Assembly: GCF_021458635.1 (NCBI RefSeq)
Contig: NZ_JAIRDQ010000001.1
Location: forward strand, 806,001 to 870,000
Reading direction: 5' to 3'
DNA from: Bradyrhizobium monzae
GTDB taxonomy: Bacteria > Pseudomonadota > Alphaproteobacteria > Rhizobiales > Xanthobacteraceae
DNA: 64,000 nt
The translations under genes and the position numbers were made by a program. This document shows, in pieces, positions 43,894-52,618 of this stretch (positions are counted from its first letter, which is position 1; each line of letters opens with the position of its first letter). The notes below the pieces were generated by a model that was not told where the DNA came from, did no database searches, and worked only from the letters and a program-made list of their open reading frames with translations.

Positions 43894-43946
43894 CGCACCC
43901 TCCCCACCTTATTCCGGCCATTATTCGAGGTGCGCGACCGGCGTCA

Positions 43947-43960
43947 TTGATCGGGATCAA
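43947..43960. promoter_or_regulatory. FNR/FixK box (TTGATCGGGATCAA) for the microprotein
   Basis: A perfect FNR consensus palindrome, TTGAT-N4-ATCAA. Its centre lies 41.5 bases from a start site near 43912, leaving a 19-base leader with ribosome binding site for the 28-residue gene. It is also between that gene and the fnr stop. Confidence 0.8.
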
Positions 43961-43991
43961 AAAATAAGCGGCCGTTGGGCCGGGCCGAGAG

Positions 43992-44705
43992 TTAGGCCGC
44001 AGCCAGTGCCTCGACGCGTGCGGGATCGCGCAGGCTGATTCCGCCATGGAGTATCTCGATCGCTCCGTGCCGTTCCAGCTTGGTGAAGGTGCGACTGACG
44101 GTCTCGATGGTCAGGCCAAGATAGTCCGCAATGTCCTGCCGGCTCATCGGAAGTGGGACCGTGTTCGACAATCCCTCGAGCGAGAACAGCCGCTCGCGCC
44201 AGCCGAGTAGAAAGGTCGCGACCTTCTCATCCGCTGAGCGACGGCCGAGCAGAACCATGTGGTCGCGCGCCTGGCTCAGCTCACGAATCGTCATCTCGTT
44301 GATTCGCCTGAGCAGATGCGGCCGATCCTCGATGAAGCGACCGAACGGCGCCTTGGCGAACTGGCACACGGTCACCGCGCCGATGGCATCGCCCGAAAAA
44401 TTGTGGCGGCCCGAAATATTCATCCCCAGGAAGTCTCCTGGCAGTGCAAAGCCCACGATCTGCCGCCTGCCGTCAGGCAGCAGCTTGTAGAGCCGCATGA
44501 CGCCCTCGAGCAGATTGTAGAACGAGGTGGTGATGTCCTCCTCGGAGAACACGGTCTCTCCCGTGGCGAAATGGACGCGGCGCCCGAGATGCTCGAACGC
44601 CCTCAGCTCAGCCGCATCCAGCGACGAACAAACCGCGAAGCCGCGGACTGCACAATCGGTGCAAAAATAACCGTTGGGCTTGATCGTCACCACGGAAGTC
44701 CTCAT
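43992..44705 (-). CDS. Oxygen-sensing FNR-type regulator (FnrN/AadR/FixK1-like)
   Basis: About 237 residues. Cysteines in CTDCAVRGFAVC at residues 15-26 plus a central Cys in AVTVCQFAKAP supply the four ligands of the FNR [4Fe-4S] cluster. The HTH MSRQDIADYLGLTIETVSRT keeps the E..SR contacts for TTGAT half-sites. ATG 44705 has GGAG at six bases and starts right before the cluster; an ATG at 44765 is possible but would leave almost no leader below the FNR box at 44790. It is the likely activator of the boxes listed through 55186. Confidence 0.92.
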   Translation of the reverse strand: MRTSVVTIKPNGYFCTDCAVRGFAVCSSLDAAELRAFEHLGRRVHFATGETVFSEEDITTSFYNLLEGVMRLYKLLPDGRRQIVGFALPGDFLGMNISGRHNFSGDAIGAVTVCQFAKAPFGRFIEDRPHLLRRINEMTIRELSQARDHMVLLGRRSADEKVATFLLGWRERLFSLEGLSNTVPLPMSRQDIADYLGLTIETVSRTFTKLERHGAIEILHGGISLRDPARVEALAAA

Positions 44706-44789
44706 CCATCGCTCCAAGCGTCGGCTGTTCTCCGTATCGGATCGAATCCACCGCGCGGGGTGCATTTTACTGCACTGTTCCAAAGCCGA

Positions 44790-44803
44790 TTGACCCAGAT
44801 CAA
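44790..44803. promoter_or_regulatory. FNR/FixK box (TTGACCCAGATCAA) upstream of fnr
   Basis: The TTGAC-N4-ATCAA site is 84 bases upstream of the fnr start. A start site 41.5 bases from its centre would lie near 44755, giving a 50-base leader. This suggests autoregulation or control by another FNR/FixK protein. Confidence 0.65.
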
Positions 44804-44844
44804 TTTTGGCGGACATACCCGCCCTGTTCTGAAGTGCTCGAATG

Positions 44845-45948
44845 TCAGACCGCCTGCACCGTCCAGTCGATCAGCTCCTTGGCGATGCGGGCGAAGGCCG
44901 CGTCGAACGCCGCGACCGCTCCAGCCGGCTCGACTCTGTCGAGCTTCTCGCTGGTCTCGACGAGGCGTGATGCGATCACCTTGCCGGCCTTGTCGACGAT
45001 CCGCGCCGACAGTCCGATTTCGACCCGCGTCTCACCCTCCGTGGCGATCCGGAAGCGCCTGATGTCGATCAGGAGCTGGTAGTCGGCTTGGCCCAGATCA
45101 GTCGTCCGCAGCGGGGCGTGGGCGATATCGTAATTCTCAAAGCTATCGATCAGCCTCGCCTGCACCAACTTTGGAATGCTGTCGGCCCACAGGAAATCGG
45201 CAAAGCCCTGGTTGTCTCCAACCGACGCGAACAGCATGCGCTGCGTCTGGAGCATCGCAACAGCAGTCGGCTCGGGAATGGCCAGCGACGCCGAGAGCGT
45301 CTTGCCGGCCGGCCCGAGGTTTTGCGGCGTGCGGAGGTCATAGGTGATCTTCTGCACAGGTGCGCCGCCGCCGGTCATCTTTTCCAGGCCTGCCAGAATG
45401 CCGTCAAGCTTGCCGGTGTTACGCGCAAGGCCATCGGAGAATGTCTTGAAATTCGCGATGGTGTCCTTGAGGGGACCGGAATTGTCCTCCAACACGGTGT
45501 CGACGCGCCGCAAAGCATCGCGCGCCGCCTGCGTCATGCTCTGGCCCGCGCCCGCCTCGGCGACTAGGGTCTGTGGCTCGCCGGACTTGGCGACGAGCAT
45601 GCCACCCTCGAGCGTTACCACCGGCACGCCGGTCAACCCCTGGAAATCGAGCCTGACCTTAGTGTCGGTACGGACAGGCGTCGTCGAGGCAACCGAGATC
45701 GTCGCGTTGACGAAGCGCGGATTGTCAGGCGCAAGGCCGAGCTGGATCACCTCGCCGACACGGATGCCGTTGAACAGCACGCCAGCGCCGACCAGAAGGC
45801 CCGGCACCGGCCCCTGGAATTGCAAATGGTAATTCGTGCGCGGCCCGATTCCACCGGTGTTGTTCAGCCAATAGACGAAGCCGAACACCGCAAGGATCGC
45901 GGCCAGCACAAAGCTGCCGATCAACACGTAGGGAGCGCGGATTTCCAT
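44845..45948 (-). CDS. MCE-domain lipid transport protein fused to an ABC auxiliary (PqiC-like) domain
   Basis: 367 residues. An N-terminal membrane anchor (YVLIGSFVLAAILAVFGFVY) precedes an MlaD/MCE domain (VPGLLVGAGVLFNGIRVGEV; LDFQGLTGVPVVTLEGG). A helical segment follows, then a domain from about residue 190 (ITYDLRTPQNLGPAGKTLSA; DYQLLIDIRRFRIATEGETR) matching ABC-type auxiliary lipoproteins such as PqiC. In many bacteria the two are separate genes. It is last in the ATPase-permease-MCE operon (46725-47867, 45952-46728), which moves phospholipids between membranes. Confidence 0.85.
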   Translation of the reverse strand: MEIRAPYVLIGSFVLAAILAVFGFVYWLNNTGGIGPRTNYHLQFQGPVPGLLVGAGVLFNGIRVGEVIQLGLAPDNPRFVNATISVASTTPVRTDTKVRLDFQGLTGVPVVTLEGGMLVAKSGEPQTLVAEAGAGQSMTQAARDALRRVDTVLEDNSGPLKDTIANFKTFSDGLARNTGKLDGILAGLEKMTGGGAPVQKITYDLRTPQNLGPAGKTLSASLAIPEPTAVAMLQTQRMLFASVGDNQGFADFLWADSIPKLVQARLIDSFENYDIAHAPLRTTDLGQADYQLLIDIRRFRIATEGETRVEIGLSARIVDKAGKVIASRLVETSEKLDRVEPAGAVAAFDAAFARIAKELIDWTVQAV

Positions 45949-45951
45949 ATC

Positions 45952-46728
45952 TCATCTCATCTGTGATTGCAGCATCTGCGAGCGCTTGCCGTGGAAATAG
46001 GCGCGCACCCAGGGATGCTCGGATTGCAGCAAATCGCGCATCGGGCCGATGGCCACGATCATGCCGTCGGCGAGCGCGGCGACGCGGTCACAGACCGTGG
46101 TGAGGCTGGCGAGGTCATGGGTGACCATGAAGACGGTGAGCCCCAGGGTCTTTTGCAGCGTCCGGATCAGCGCATCGAAATCGCCGGCGGCAATCGGATC
46201 GAGACCGGACGTCGGCTCGTCGAGGAAAAGAATCGGCGGATCGAGCGCGAGCGCGCGTGCCAGCGCCACGCGCTTGGTCATGCCGCCCGACAGTTCCGAC
46301 GGATATTTATCGCCGTCCTGCGCCCGCAGCCCAACCATCTCCAGTTTGGCGATCGCGATCTCGTCCATCAGCTCCTGCGACAGCGTGAGATTTTCGCGAA
46401 GCGGAAATTGTACGTTCTGCCGGACTGTCAGAGAGGAGAACAGCGCGCCCTGCTGAAACAAAATGCCCCAAGTCGCTGCCCGGCTCCGGTCGTGCGTGCC
46501 CCCGATCGGTTGTCCCATGACTTCGATCGAGCCGCTGCGACGCCGGATGAGGCCGATGATGGTGCGCATCAGCACCGACTTGCCGCCCCCGGAGGCGCCC
46601 ACCAGCCCGAGAATCTCGCCGCGGCGGACGTCGAGCGACAAATGATCGAGCACGGTCTGGCGACCGAAACCGACCACGAGGTCATGGATGCGGATCGCTA
46701 ACTCGTCATGTAGCTCGGGCATTGTCAC
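45952..46728 (-). CDS. ABC transporter ATPase, MlaF type
   Basis: 258 residues with Walker A GASGGGKSVLM, Q-loop region, signature LSGGMTKRVALARALALDPP and Walker B ILFLDEPTSGLDPIAAGDFD. The LSGGMTKR motif is typical of Mla/Mkl retrograde lipid transport ATPases. Its start overlaps the permease gene by four bases and its stop lies three bases before the MCE gene. It powers lipid movement with the STAS-MlaE permease. Confidence 0.93.
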   Translation of the reverse strand: MTMPELHDELAIRIHDLVVGFGRQTVLDHLSLDVRRGEILGLVGASGGGKSVLMRTIIGLIRRRSGSIEVMGQPIGGTHDRSRAATWGILFQQGALFSSLTVRQNVQFPLRENLTLSQELMDEIAIAKLEMVGLRAQDGDKYPSELSGGMTKRVALARALALDPPILFLDEPTSGLDPIAAGDFDALIRTLQKTLGLTVFMVTHDLASLTTVCDRVAALADGMIVAIGPMRDLLQSEHPWVRAYFHGKRSQMLQSQMR

Positions 46729-47867
46729 ATCCCGATTGAGGCGAAGAAGATCGCGAACAGGCCGTCCAGCACGATCACCAGGAAGATCGACTTGACCACC
46801 GATGTTGTCGTCTGCCGTCCCAGCGACTCCGCACTGCCCTTGACGCGCAATCCCTCGCTGCAGGCGACGATGCCGATCACCAGCGCCATGAACGGCGCTT
46901 TCAGGATGCCGACCTCGAAATGCGTGACGGAGACGGCCTCATGCAGCCGGGCGACGTAGATCGCCGGCCCCATATCACCGTAGAACTGCGCAACCAGGCC
47001 GCCGCCATAGAGCGCGGCAATCGATCCGATGAAGGCGAGAATTGGCAGCGCGATGATGAGCGCGGCCACACGCGGCAAGATCAGAACTTCGACGGGATCG
47101 AGCCCCATGGTCGAGAGTGCGTCGATCTCCTCGCGCATTTTCATCGCGCCGAGCTCGGCAGTGTAGGCACTCCCCGAACGTCCCGCGACCATGATGGCGA
47201 CGATCAGCACGCCGAGCTCGCGCAGGACGAGGATGCCGACCATATCGACGGTGTAGGACTCCGCTCCGAACCGGCGGAAATGGAAGAACCCCTGCTGCGC
47301 GATGATGGCGCCGATCAGGAATGTGATCAGCACGACGATGGGAATCGCCTGAAACCCGATCCGGTTGAGCTGATAGACCAGCGAAGTCAGCCGCAACGAG
47401 CGCGGCCGGCGTACGACGCCGATGACCACCATGAACAAAGCGCCCAGCATTTGCAGAAAGATCGTGATCTCTTCGCGGGCACCGATCGTGGCCTTGCCGA
47501 GATCATTCAGACTGAGCAGGACCGGATTGGGTACGGCCGCCGGCGCCGGCGTGTGCCGATTGACCCGCCGTACCTCCTCCAGCAGACCGCTGAGATGATC
47601 AGCTATCCCGACGATTTCGGCCCGCCTGCCGGATGAGGCTGCCTTGCGCGACAATTTCTCCAGGATCCAGGCACCAAGCGTATCGAGTGCGCTGATGCCC
47701 GACATGTCCAGCGTCACGGCTCTTGATCGATCGACATCCACTCCGACAGATCGAGTCAGAGATTCAAGCTTTGTCGCGTTCACCGCAATCCACGGTCCCT
47801 CGGGCCGCAATTCGAGCGCATCGCCCGACGAGGTTGCCAGCAGCAGGGGTTCCGAATTCACGCGCAT
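46725..47867 (-). CDS. MlaE-type permease with N-terminal STAS domain
   Basis: 380 residues. Residues 1-115 form a STAS-like domain (VTLDMSGISALDTLGAWILE). The permease part carries FLIGAIIAQQGFFHFRRFG and the MlaE hallmark LRELGVLIVAIMVAGRSGSA, with ELGAMKMREEIDALSTMGLD following. In enteric bacteria STAS (MlaB) is separate, so this is a fusion. It leads the operon; an FNR-like box at 47927-47940 is 59 bases upstream, so this envelope lipid system is probably induced by low oxygen. Confidence 0.93.
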   Translation of the reverse strand: MRVNSEPLLLATSSGDALELRPEGPWIAVNATKLESLTRSVGVDVDRSRAVTLDMSGISALDTLGAWILEKLSRKAASSGRRAEIVGIADHLSGLLEEVRRVNRHTPAPAAVPNPVLLSLNDLGKATIGAREEITIFLQMLGALFMVVIGVVRRPRSLRLTSLVYQLNRIGFQAIPIVVLITFLIGAIIAQQGFFHFRRFGAESYTVDMVGILVLRELGVLIVAIMVAGRSGSAYTAELGAMKMREEIDALSTMGLDPVEVLILPRVAALIIALPILAFIGSIAALYGGGLVAQFYGDMGPAIYVARLHEAVSVTHFEVGILKAPFMALVIGIVACSEGLRVKGSAESLGRQTTTSVVKSIFLVIVLDGLFAIFFASIGM

Positions 47868-47926
47868 ATCCTCATGGGACGACCGGGCCGGATGAATATG
47901 TTCTAGGCGGGCATGGAGCGGCTCGA

Positions 47927-47940
47927 TTGACTTGCGTCAA
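47927..47940. promoter_or_regulatory. FNR/FixK box (TTGACTTGCGTCAA) for the Mla-type operon
   Basis: A perfect TTGAC-N4-GTCAA palindrome. The -41.5 geometry puts the start site near 47892, 25 bases before the permease start 47867. It overlaps the first unit of the 15-bp tandem repeat. Confidence 0.65.
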
Positions 47941-47974
47941 ACAGACTTGCCTCAAACAGATTTGCCTCAAACAC
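47930..47974. repeat. Three tandem 15-bp units between two FNR boxes
   Basis: ACTTGCGTCAAACAG (47930), ACTTGCCTCAAACAG (47945) and ATTTGCCTCAAACAC (47960) are consecutive. Each repeats a TCAA half-site of the FNR box, so the array spreads a series of half-sites in a divergent promoter region. It may have arisen by slippage from the box at 47927-47940. Confidence 0.75.
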
Positions 47975-47992
47975 AGGTCCGCTCTCGCTCAC

Positions 47993-48006
47993 TTGACCCA
48001 AATCAA
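47993..48006. promoter_or_regulatory. FNR/FixK box (TTGACCCAAATCAA) for the YqjD/YqjE-like genes
   Basis: TTGAC-N4-ATCAA, centre at 47999.5. A start site 41.5 bases away lies at 48041, leaving a 17-base leader for ATG 48058 and making the upstream ATG 48040 unlikely. Confidence 0.7.
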
Positions 48007-48057
48007 TGGCCGTCCGGCGCGCCGGCATAGGCTCTCGCCATGGAATGGAGAGCGCCA

Positions 48058-48333
48058 ATGTTCGACACGGGCAGAATGAGCGACGAGCTGAAAGCGCTGA
48101 AGATCGACGTCACGCGTCTGCTGAGCACCGCTGGCGAGGAGATGTTCGAGACGTCCAAAAATCGTGCCGATGCCCTCGCCGATCAGATCAAGGCCGCGCT
48201 GACCGAACTCGGCGAAACTGTCAGCGAGGAGCAGGAGCAGCTGCATGAGTTTATCGCAGAGCGCCCCGTCACCTCGCTCGCATCCGCCTTTGCGCTCGGC
48301 GTGGTCGTCGGCTTCATGCTGAGGAGGCACTAG
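48058..48333 (+). CDS. YqjD/ElaB-like (DUF883-type) inner-membrane protein
   Basis: 91 residues: an amphipathic, charged helical part (SDELKALKIDVTRLLSTAGE; ALTELGETVSEEQEQLHEFI) and a C-terminal membrane anchor SLASAFALGVVVGFMLRRH. This arrangement is that of YqjD/ElaB proteins, which associate with ribosomes in stationary-phase E. coli. ATG 48058 is spaced from GGAGAG. It overlaps nothing but directly precedes the YqjE-like gene. FNR box 47993-48006 predicts low-oxygen induction. Confidence 0.8.
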   Translation: MFDTGRMSDELKALKIDVTRLLSTAGEEMFETSKNRADALADQIKAALTELGETVSEEQEQLHEFIAERPVTSLASAFALGVVVGFMLRRH

Positions 48334-48822
48334 TTGAATACGGAGAATGTGGCCAAGCATCTGCGCGCCCTGTGGCGCACGGACAGGATCATCACGGATA
48401 TCAGGCTCCGCCACCTGCTGATCGGACTCGGTCTGCGCGCCTTCGCGGCGCTGATCGCCGCATTCGGGCTGCTGATGCTCGAGCTGTCCGCCTATTTTTC
48501 TCTCGTCCAGATCTGGAGCGCGATCGCCGCAGCCGGCGTCTTGGGAGCGATCAATTTCGCCATCGCGACGGTCCTGTTCATCGTCGCCGGACGCCCGCCC
48601 TCGGGCCGCGACATCGAGCTCGCCAATGAAATCCACGGCACGTCAATCGAGGCCCTCCAGCTCGAAGCCCGGGCGTTACAGGCTCAATTGACCGGCGCGG
48701 TCCATCATCCGCTCAGCACGATCGTGCCGGTGCTGGTGCCGTTGATCGCAATCATCGTCAAGAACATGCGAAAGTCGGCCAGAGAGCCCGCAGCGGATAC
48801 AGCGCCCGGAGCGCGCTCATAG
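48334..48822 (+). CDS. YqjE-like / holin superfamily III membrane protein
   Basis: 162 residues from TTG 48334, six bases after AGGAGG and immediately after the previous stop. Two long hydrophobic helices (LGLRAFAALIAAFGLLMLEL; VLGAINFAIATVLFIVAGR), a charged helical middle and a third hydrophobic segment. YqjE partners YqjD in E. coli; the gene pair is kept here. Function in membrane stress is inferred from family context. Confidence 0.75.
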   Translation: MNTENVAKHLRALWRTDRIITDIRLRHLLIGLGLRAFAALIAAFGLLMLELSAYFSLVQIWSAIAAAGVLGAINFAIATVLFIVAGRPPSGRDIELANEIHGTSIEALQLEARALQAQLTGAVHHPLSTIVPVLVPLIAIIVKNMRKSAREPAADTAPGARS

Positions 48823-48832
48823 CCGGCGCGCG

Positions 48833-51523
48833 TCAGAGCTTCAGCCGCACGTCACAGATATCAGGCTCGGTCGGGTCCGGCTTAATCTCGAAACCGAGCT
48901 GCCGGCACATTTCGAGCATCACGACATTCTCCTTGAGAACGTCACCCGAGATGGTCTTGAGCCCTTCGGACCTGGCGTAGTCGATGATCAGTTGCATCAG
49001 GGCCCATCCGAGCCCCCTGCCCTTGAGGTCGGACCGCAGCAGGATCGCGTACTCGCCGCTCTCGTAAATCGAGTCCGAGTGAAGCCGCACCACGCCGACC
49101 ATCTCATTCTTCTCATCGAACGCAATGAACGCCATAGCGCGCGCGTAGTCGAGCTGGGTCAGGCGCGCGATGAACTCGTGGGTAAACTCCTTCATCGGCG
49201 CGAAGAAGCGCAGGCGAAGGTCGTGCGGCGTCACATGGCGCAGGAACTCGTGGATGGTCGGCTCGTCCTCCGGGCGCAACGGCCGCACGAAGATGCGCCA
49301 ACCGTCCTTGAGCGCGAGCCGGCGCTCCCATTGCGAAGGATAGGCGCGGACGGCGAAATTGGCGGGGCCGGAGCCTACAAATTTCCGCTGCGGCGGCGCC
49401 ACCGCGACGCGGGCGTCGACGGCGGTCACGCCAGTTTCGTCCGCCAGCAACGGATTGATTTCGAACTCGCGGATTTCGGGGATGTCCGTCGCCATCTGCG
49501 CCAACTTGACCAGCACCATGGCGACGGCGTCCTGCTTGACAGCCGGCACGTCCCGATACGCGGGCAACAATCGCGACACACGGGTGCGCTCGATCAGGTC
49601 ACGGGCGAGCTGCAGATCGAGCGGCGGCAGCGCCAAGGCTTTATCGTTAATGATCTCGACCGCCGTCCCGCCGCGCCCAAACACGACGACGGTGCCAAAG
49701 GTGGGATCGTCAGCGAGGCCCAGGATCAGCTCGCGCGCCTTCGCCTTGACGACCATCGCCTGGACGATGACGCCGTCAATGCGGGCTTCAGGCCGGAGCT
49801 TCTTCGCCCGAGCGAGAATCTCGACAGCGGCCACGCGTACAGCATCCGGCGTGGTCAGATTGAGCACGACACCGCCGACGTCGGACTTGTGCACGATGTC
49901 GCGCGACATGATCTTGAGCACGACGGTCGCGCCTTGCGCGAATATCTCATCCGCATAGGCGACCGCCTGCTCGACATCTGCGGCCGCATAGGTCGGCACC
50001 ATGGCGATGTCATAGCACCCAAGCAGATGCTTGATCTCGACGGGTTCGAGCCATTTGTGCCCGTCTGCGATGGCCGCGGTGACGATCTGCTTCGCAGCCG
50101 CGACATCCGGCACGAAGGTGTCCGGCATCGCCGGCGGAACCTGGCTCAGCTCATCGACCACCTCGCGATGCCGGACCATATGCATGAAGCCACGCACCGC
50201 ATCGTCTTCGGTCGGATAGTTCGGAATGGCCGCGCCGGACAGCGTCGCGATGATCTCCTGGTCAGCCCCGACCCAGGCCGCAAGCACGGGCTTGGCCCAA
50301 CTCCGGTGCTTCTCGCGATACTTGACGACGAGCTCCGTCACAGTCGCCGCGATCTCGGCGGCCGATGCAATCGCGGTCTGCACGTTGAGCACCAGAACCG
50401 CGTCATTGCCGGGATCGTCGAGCAGCACCTGCAGCGCCGCGCCGTAGCGCGACGCATCCGCGTCGCCGACGATGTCGATGGGGTTGGCGCCGGACCAGGT
50501 CGGTGGCAGCACCGCGTCGAGCTTTTCGCGCGTATCTGACGTCATGGGCGCAGGAATTCCGCCGAGGTCCGCCAGCCGGTCGACCGCCAGGACACCGATG
50601 CCGCCACCATTGGTCAGTATGGCGAGGCGCTTACCCGCCGGCGATCCGATCCGGCCGAGCGTCTCGGCGCAATCGAACAGCTCGCGCAGATCGGACACCC
50701 GGAGGACGCCGGCCCGGCGGAAGGCCGCATCATAGACCGCGTCCGCACCTGCAAGCGCACCCGTATGCGTGGCCGCCGCCTTCGCACCCTGCGCCATGCG
50801 GCCGGACTTCACCACAACGACGGGTTTCACGCGCGCCGCGGCGCGCGCGGCCGACATGAATTTCCGCGCGTCCTTGATGGCCTCGATATAGAGCAGGATC
50901 GCGCGGGTCTTGTGGTCCATTGCGAAATGATCGAGCAGGTCCGCGATGTCGACGTCGATCTGATCGCCGATCGTGACGATGCCCGAAAAGCCGACGCCGC
51001 GCTGCGCAGCCCAATCCACCATCCCGGCCGCGATCGCGCCCGACTGGGAGATCAGCGCGAGGTTTCCCGCCCCCGGCATGTGCGCGGCGAAACTCGCGTT
51101 GAGGCTTGCGCCGGGCATCATGATGCCAAGGCAGTTGGGGCCGATCAGCCGCATGCCGTATTTGCGCGCGGCAGCGGTAGCGGCTTCCTGAAGCGATCCG
51201 GGTCCGTGACCGAGTCCCGCCGAGACGATCAGGGCGCCGGCCGAGCCGCGACGGCCGGCCTGGTCGATGATTTCAGGGACATCACGCGCGGGCGCAGTAA
51301 TGACGACTAACTCGGGCACGAAAGGCAGCTCGTCCAGGCTGCTCACCGCCGCGACGCCGCCGATCTCGGCATGGCGTGGATTTACGAGGCCGAACTGCCC
51401 CTTGAAATCCGCCTTGCGAATGTTCTCCAGGACCGCGCGCCCGACTGAGACCGGGCGGGAGCTGGCGCCGACCAGCGCGACCGATCGGGGCGACAGTAGG
51501 TTTTTCAGGCGGTAGGTCGACAT
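48833..51523 (-). CDS. Pat-type protein acetyltransferase (ADP-forming acyl-CoA synthetase-like domains plus GNAT)
   Basis: 896 residues. CoA-binding domain (PRSVALVGASSRPVSVGRAV), ligase-CoA domain with a His in AAATHTGALAGADAVYDAAF, an ATP-grasp domain (residues about 490-720, GGTAVEIINDKALALPPLDL) and a C-terminal GNAT domain from about 735 (YESGEYAILLRSDLKGRGLG; ALMQLIIDYARSEG). These large enzymes acetylate lysines on metabolic enzymes such as acyl-CoA synthetases. It follows the universal stress gene by 71 bases on the same strand. Confidence 0.9.
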   Translation of the reverse strand: MSTYRLKNLLSPRSVALVGASSRPVSVGRAVLENIRKADFKGQFGLVNPRHAEIGGVAAVSSLDELPFVPELVVITAPARDVPEIIDQAGRRGSAGALIVSAGLGHGPGSLQEAATAAARKYGMRLIGPNCLGIMMPGASLNASFAAHMPGAGNLALISQSGAIAAGMVDWAAQRGVGFSGIVTIGDQIDVDIADLLDHFAMDHKTRAILLYIEAIKDARKFMSAARAAARVKPVVVVKSGRMAQGAKAAATHTGALAGADAVYDAAFRRAGVLRVSDLRELFDCAETLGRIGSPAGKRLAILTNGGGIGVLAVDRLADLGGIPAPMTSDTREKLDAVLPPTWSGANPIDIVGDADASRYGAALQVLLDDPGNDAVLVLNVQTAIASAAEIAATVTELVVKYREKHRSWAKPVLAAWVGADQEIIATLSGAAIPNYPTEDDAVRGFMHMVRHREVVDELSQVPPAMPDTFVPDVAAAKQIVTAAIADGHKWLEPVEIKHLLGCYDIAMVPTYAAADVEQAVAYADEIFAQGATVVLKIMSRDIVHKSDVGGVVLNLTTPDAVRVAAVEILARAKKLRPEARIDGVIVQAMVVKAKARELILGLADDPTFGTVVVFGRGGTAVEIINDKALALPPLDLQLARDLIERTRVSRLLPAYRDVPAVKQDAVAMVLVKLAQMATDIPEIREFEINPLLADETGVTAVDARVAVAPPQRKFVGSGPANFAVRAYPSQWERRLALKDGWRIFVRPLRPEDEPTIHEFLRHVTPHDLRLRFFAPMKEFTHEFIARLTQLDYARAMAFIAFDEKNEMVGVVRLHSDSIYESGEYAILLRSDLKGRGLGWALMQLIIDYARSEGLKTISGDVLKENVVMLEMCRQLGFEIKPDPTEPDICDVRLKL

Positions 51524-51594
51524 GAGTGCAATCGTCCGATCGGGCGGCAGGTCCGACAGCTACGAAACTAACCCGGATGCGAGCCGAAACGCCC

Positions 51595-52434
51595 CTAGTG
51601 CGACATCATCACCCAGCACGGTGGCTGGCCGATGACGGTCTTGGTCACGCCGCCCCAGACGATCTCGTTCAGGCGCGAATGATGGTAGGCTCCCATGACG
51701 ATGGCGTCGATGGCGTGAGACTGCGCCCAGCTCCCCAGCACCTTGCCAATCGAGCTGCCGCTCCCCTTCACAGTCTCGAAGGATGCGTAGACCCCGTGTT
51801 CCCTCAGATGATCAACAAGGCTCGTTCCGGACTGCATGACCTCGTCGGTCCTGTCGTCCGTAGCGGTGACCACGCGCACCGCGTTGGCGGCCTGAAGCAT
51901 CGGCAGCGCGTCGCCGACCGCACGTGCGGCGCGGGCCGAGGGCGCCCAGGCAATCATGACGTTCTCGATTTCCGGCCGTAGCAGCTCCACATGCTGCTCC
52001 GGACAGAGCAGCAGCGGCCGGCCGGATTCGAACAGGAAGGTCTCGACGATATTTTCCGCACGGCTGTCGTGCGACTTCACGGGCACCAGGATGAGGTCGC
52101 CGACGCGCGCATGTTCGGCCAGGGTCGATGCGATCCGATCCGCCGGCACCCTGCCCGATCGGCTTTGGGCGCGAACGCCGATGCGGGAGGCCGCATTGGT
52201 GAATGCGTTCAGGAGCTGCTGCATGTCACTCACCTCGCGCACAGCGGCGAGTCCAGTGGACTCCGTATCATCGGGGAACAGCACTTTCGGCCGGACGAAA
52301 GCGTCATCCTCCAGTGCAAGCCCGGTCACCCTGGCGCCGAGGCCGGCGGCAACGGCTACGCACTTCTCGATCGCAGCCAACGTGGCGGCACGCGGCTCGC
52401 CAAAGAGCGGCAGAAACACGTCCTTGATGGGCAT
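51595..52434 (-). CDS. Tandem universal stress protein (UspA family)
   Basis: 279 residues comprising two Usp folds. The second shows the ATP-loop-like SHAIDAIVMGAYHHSRLNEI plus WGGVTKTVIGQPPCWVMMSH. The first is more degenerate (LILVPVKSHDSRAENIVETF). ATG 52434 is spaced seven bases from AAGGAG. The FNR box at 52482-52495 leaves a very short leader. Usp proteins accumulate under oxygen or nutrient stress; regulation and neighbouring Pat gene support that. Confidence 0.85.
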   Translation of the reverse strand: MPIKDVFLPLFGEPRAATLAAIEKCVAVAAGLGARVTGLALEDDAFVRPKVLFPDDTESTGLAAVREVSDMQQLLNAFTNAASRIGVRAQSRSGRVPADRIASTLAEHARVGDLILVPVKSHDSRAENIVETFLFESGRPLLLCPEQHVELLRPEIENVMIAWAPSARAARAVGDALPMLQAANAVRVVTATDDRTDEVMQSGTSLVDHLREHGVYASFETVKGSGSSIGKVLGSWAQSHAIDAIVMGAYHHSRLNEIVWGGVTKTVIGQPPCWVMMSH

Positions 52435-52481
52435 CGGATTCTCCTTGCCGGTCAAAATAGGCCAGCTTTTGGTCCGGGCGC

Positions 52482-52495
52482 TTGATCCTCCTCAA
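52482..52495. promoter_or_regulatory. FNR-like box (TTGATCCTCCTCAA) for the Usp-Pat operon
   Basis: TTGAT-N4-CTCAA: the left half is perfect, the right half has one mismatch. Its centre, 52488.5, puts a start site at 52447, just before the ribosome binding site of ATG 52434. Confidence 0.55.
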
Positions 52496-52532
52496 GCCGG
52501 GAAAACTCCGTGTCGCCAACCGACGCCAGGCC

Positions 52533-52546
52533 TTGACCGAAGTCAA
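52533..52546. promoter_or_regulatory. FNR-like box (TTGACCGAAGTCAA) for the kinase-CHAD operon
   Basis: Perfect TTGAC-N4-GTCAA. Expected start site about 52581, giving a 38-base leader for the gene at 52619. It sits 37 bases from the opposite-facing Usp box, so one region drives two operons. Confidence 0.65.
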
Positions 52547-52618
52547 GGACTGGTCGCGGTCCCGCCTTAAGGGTTACCCTGATTTGCGGCCCGACCGCTT
52601 GGCGCCCTCATTTGCAAT

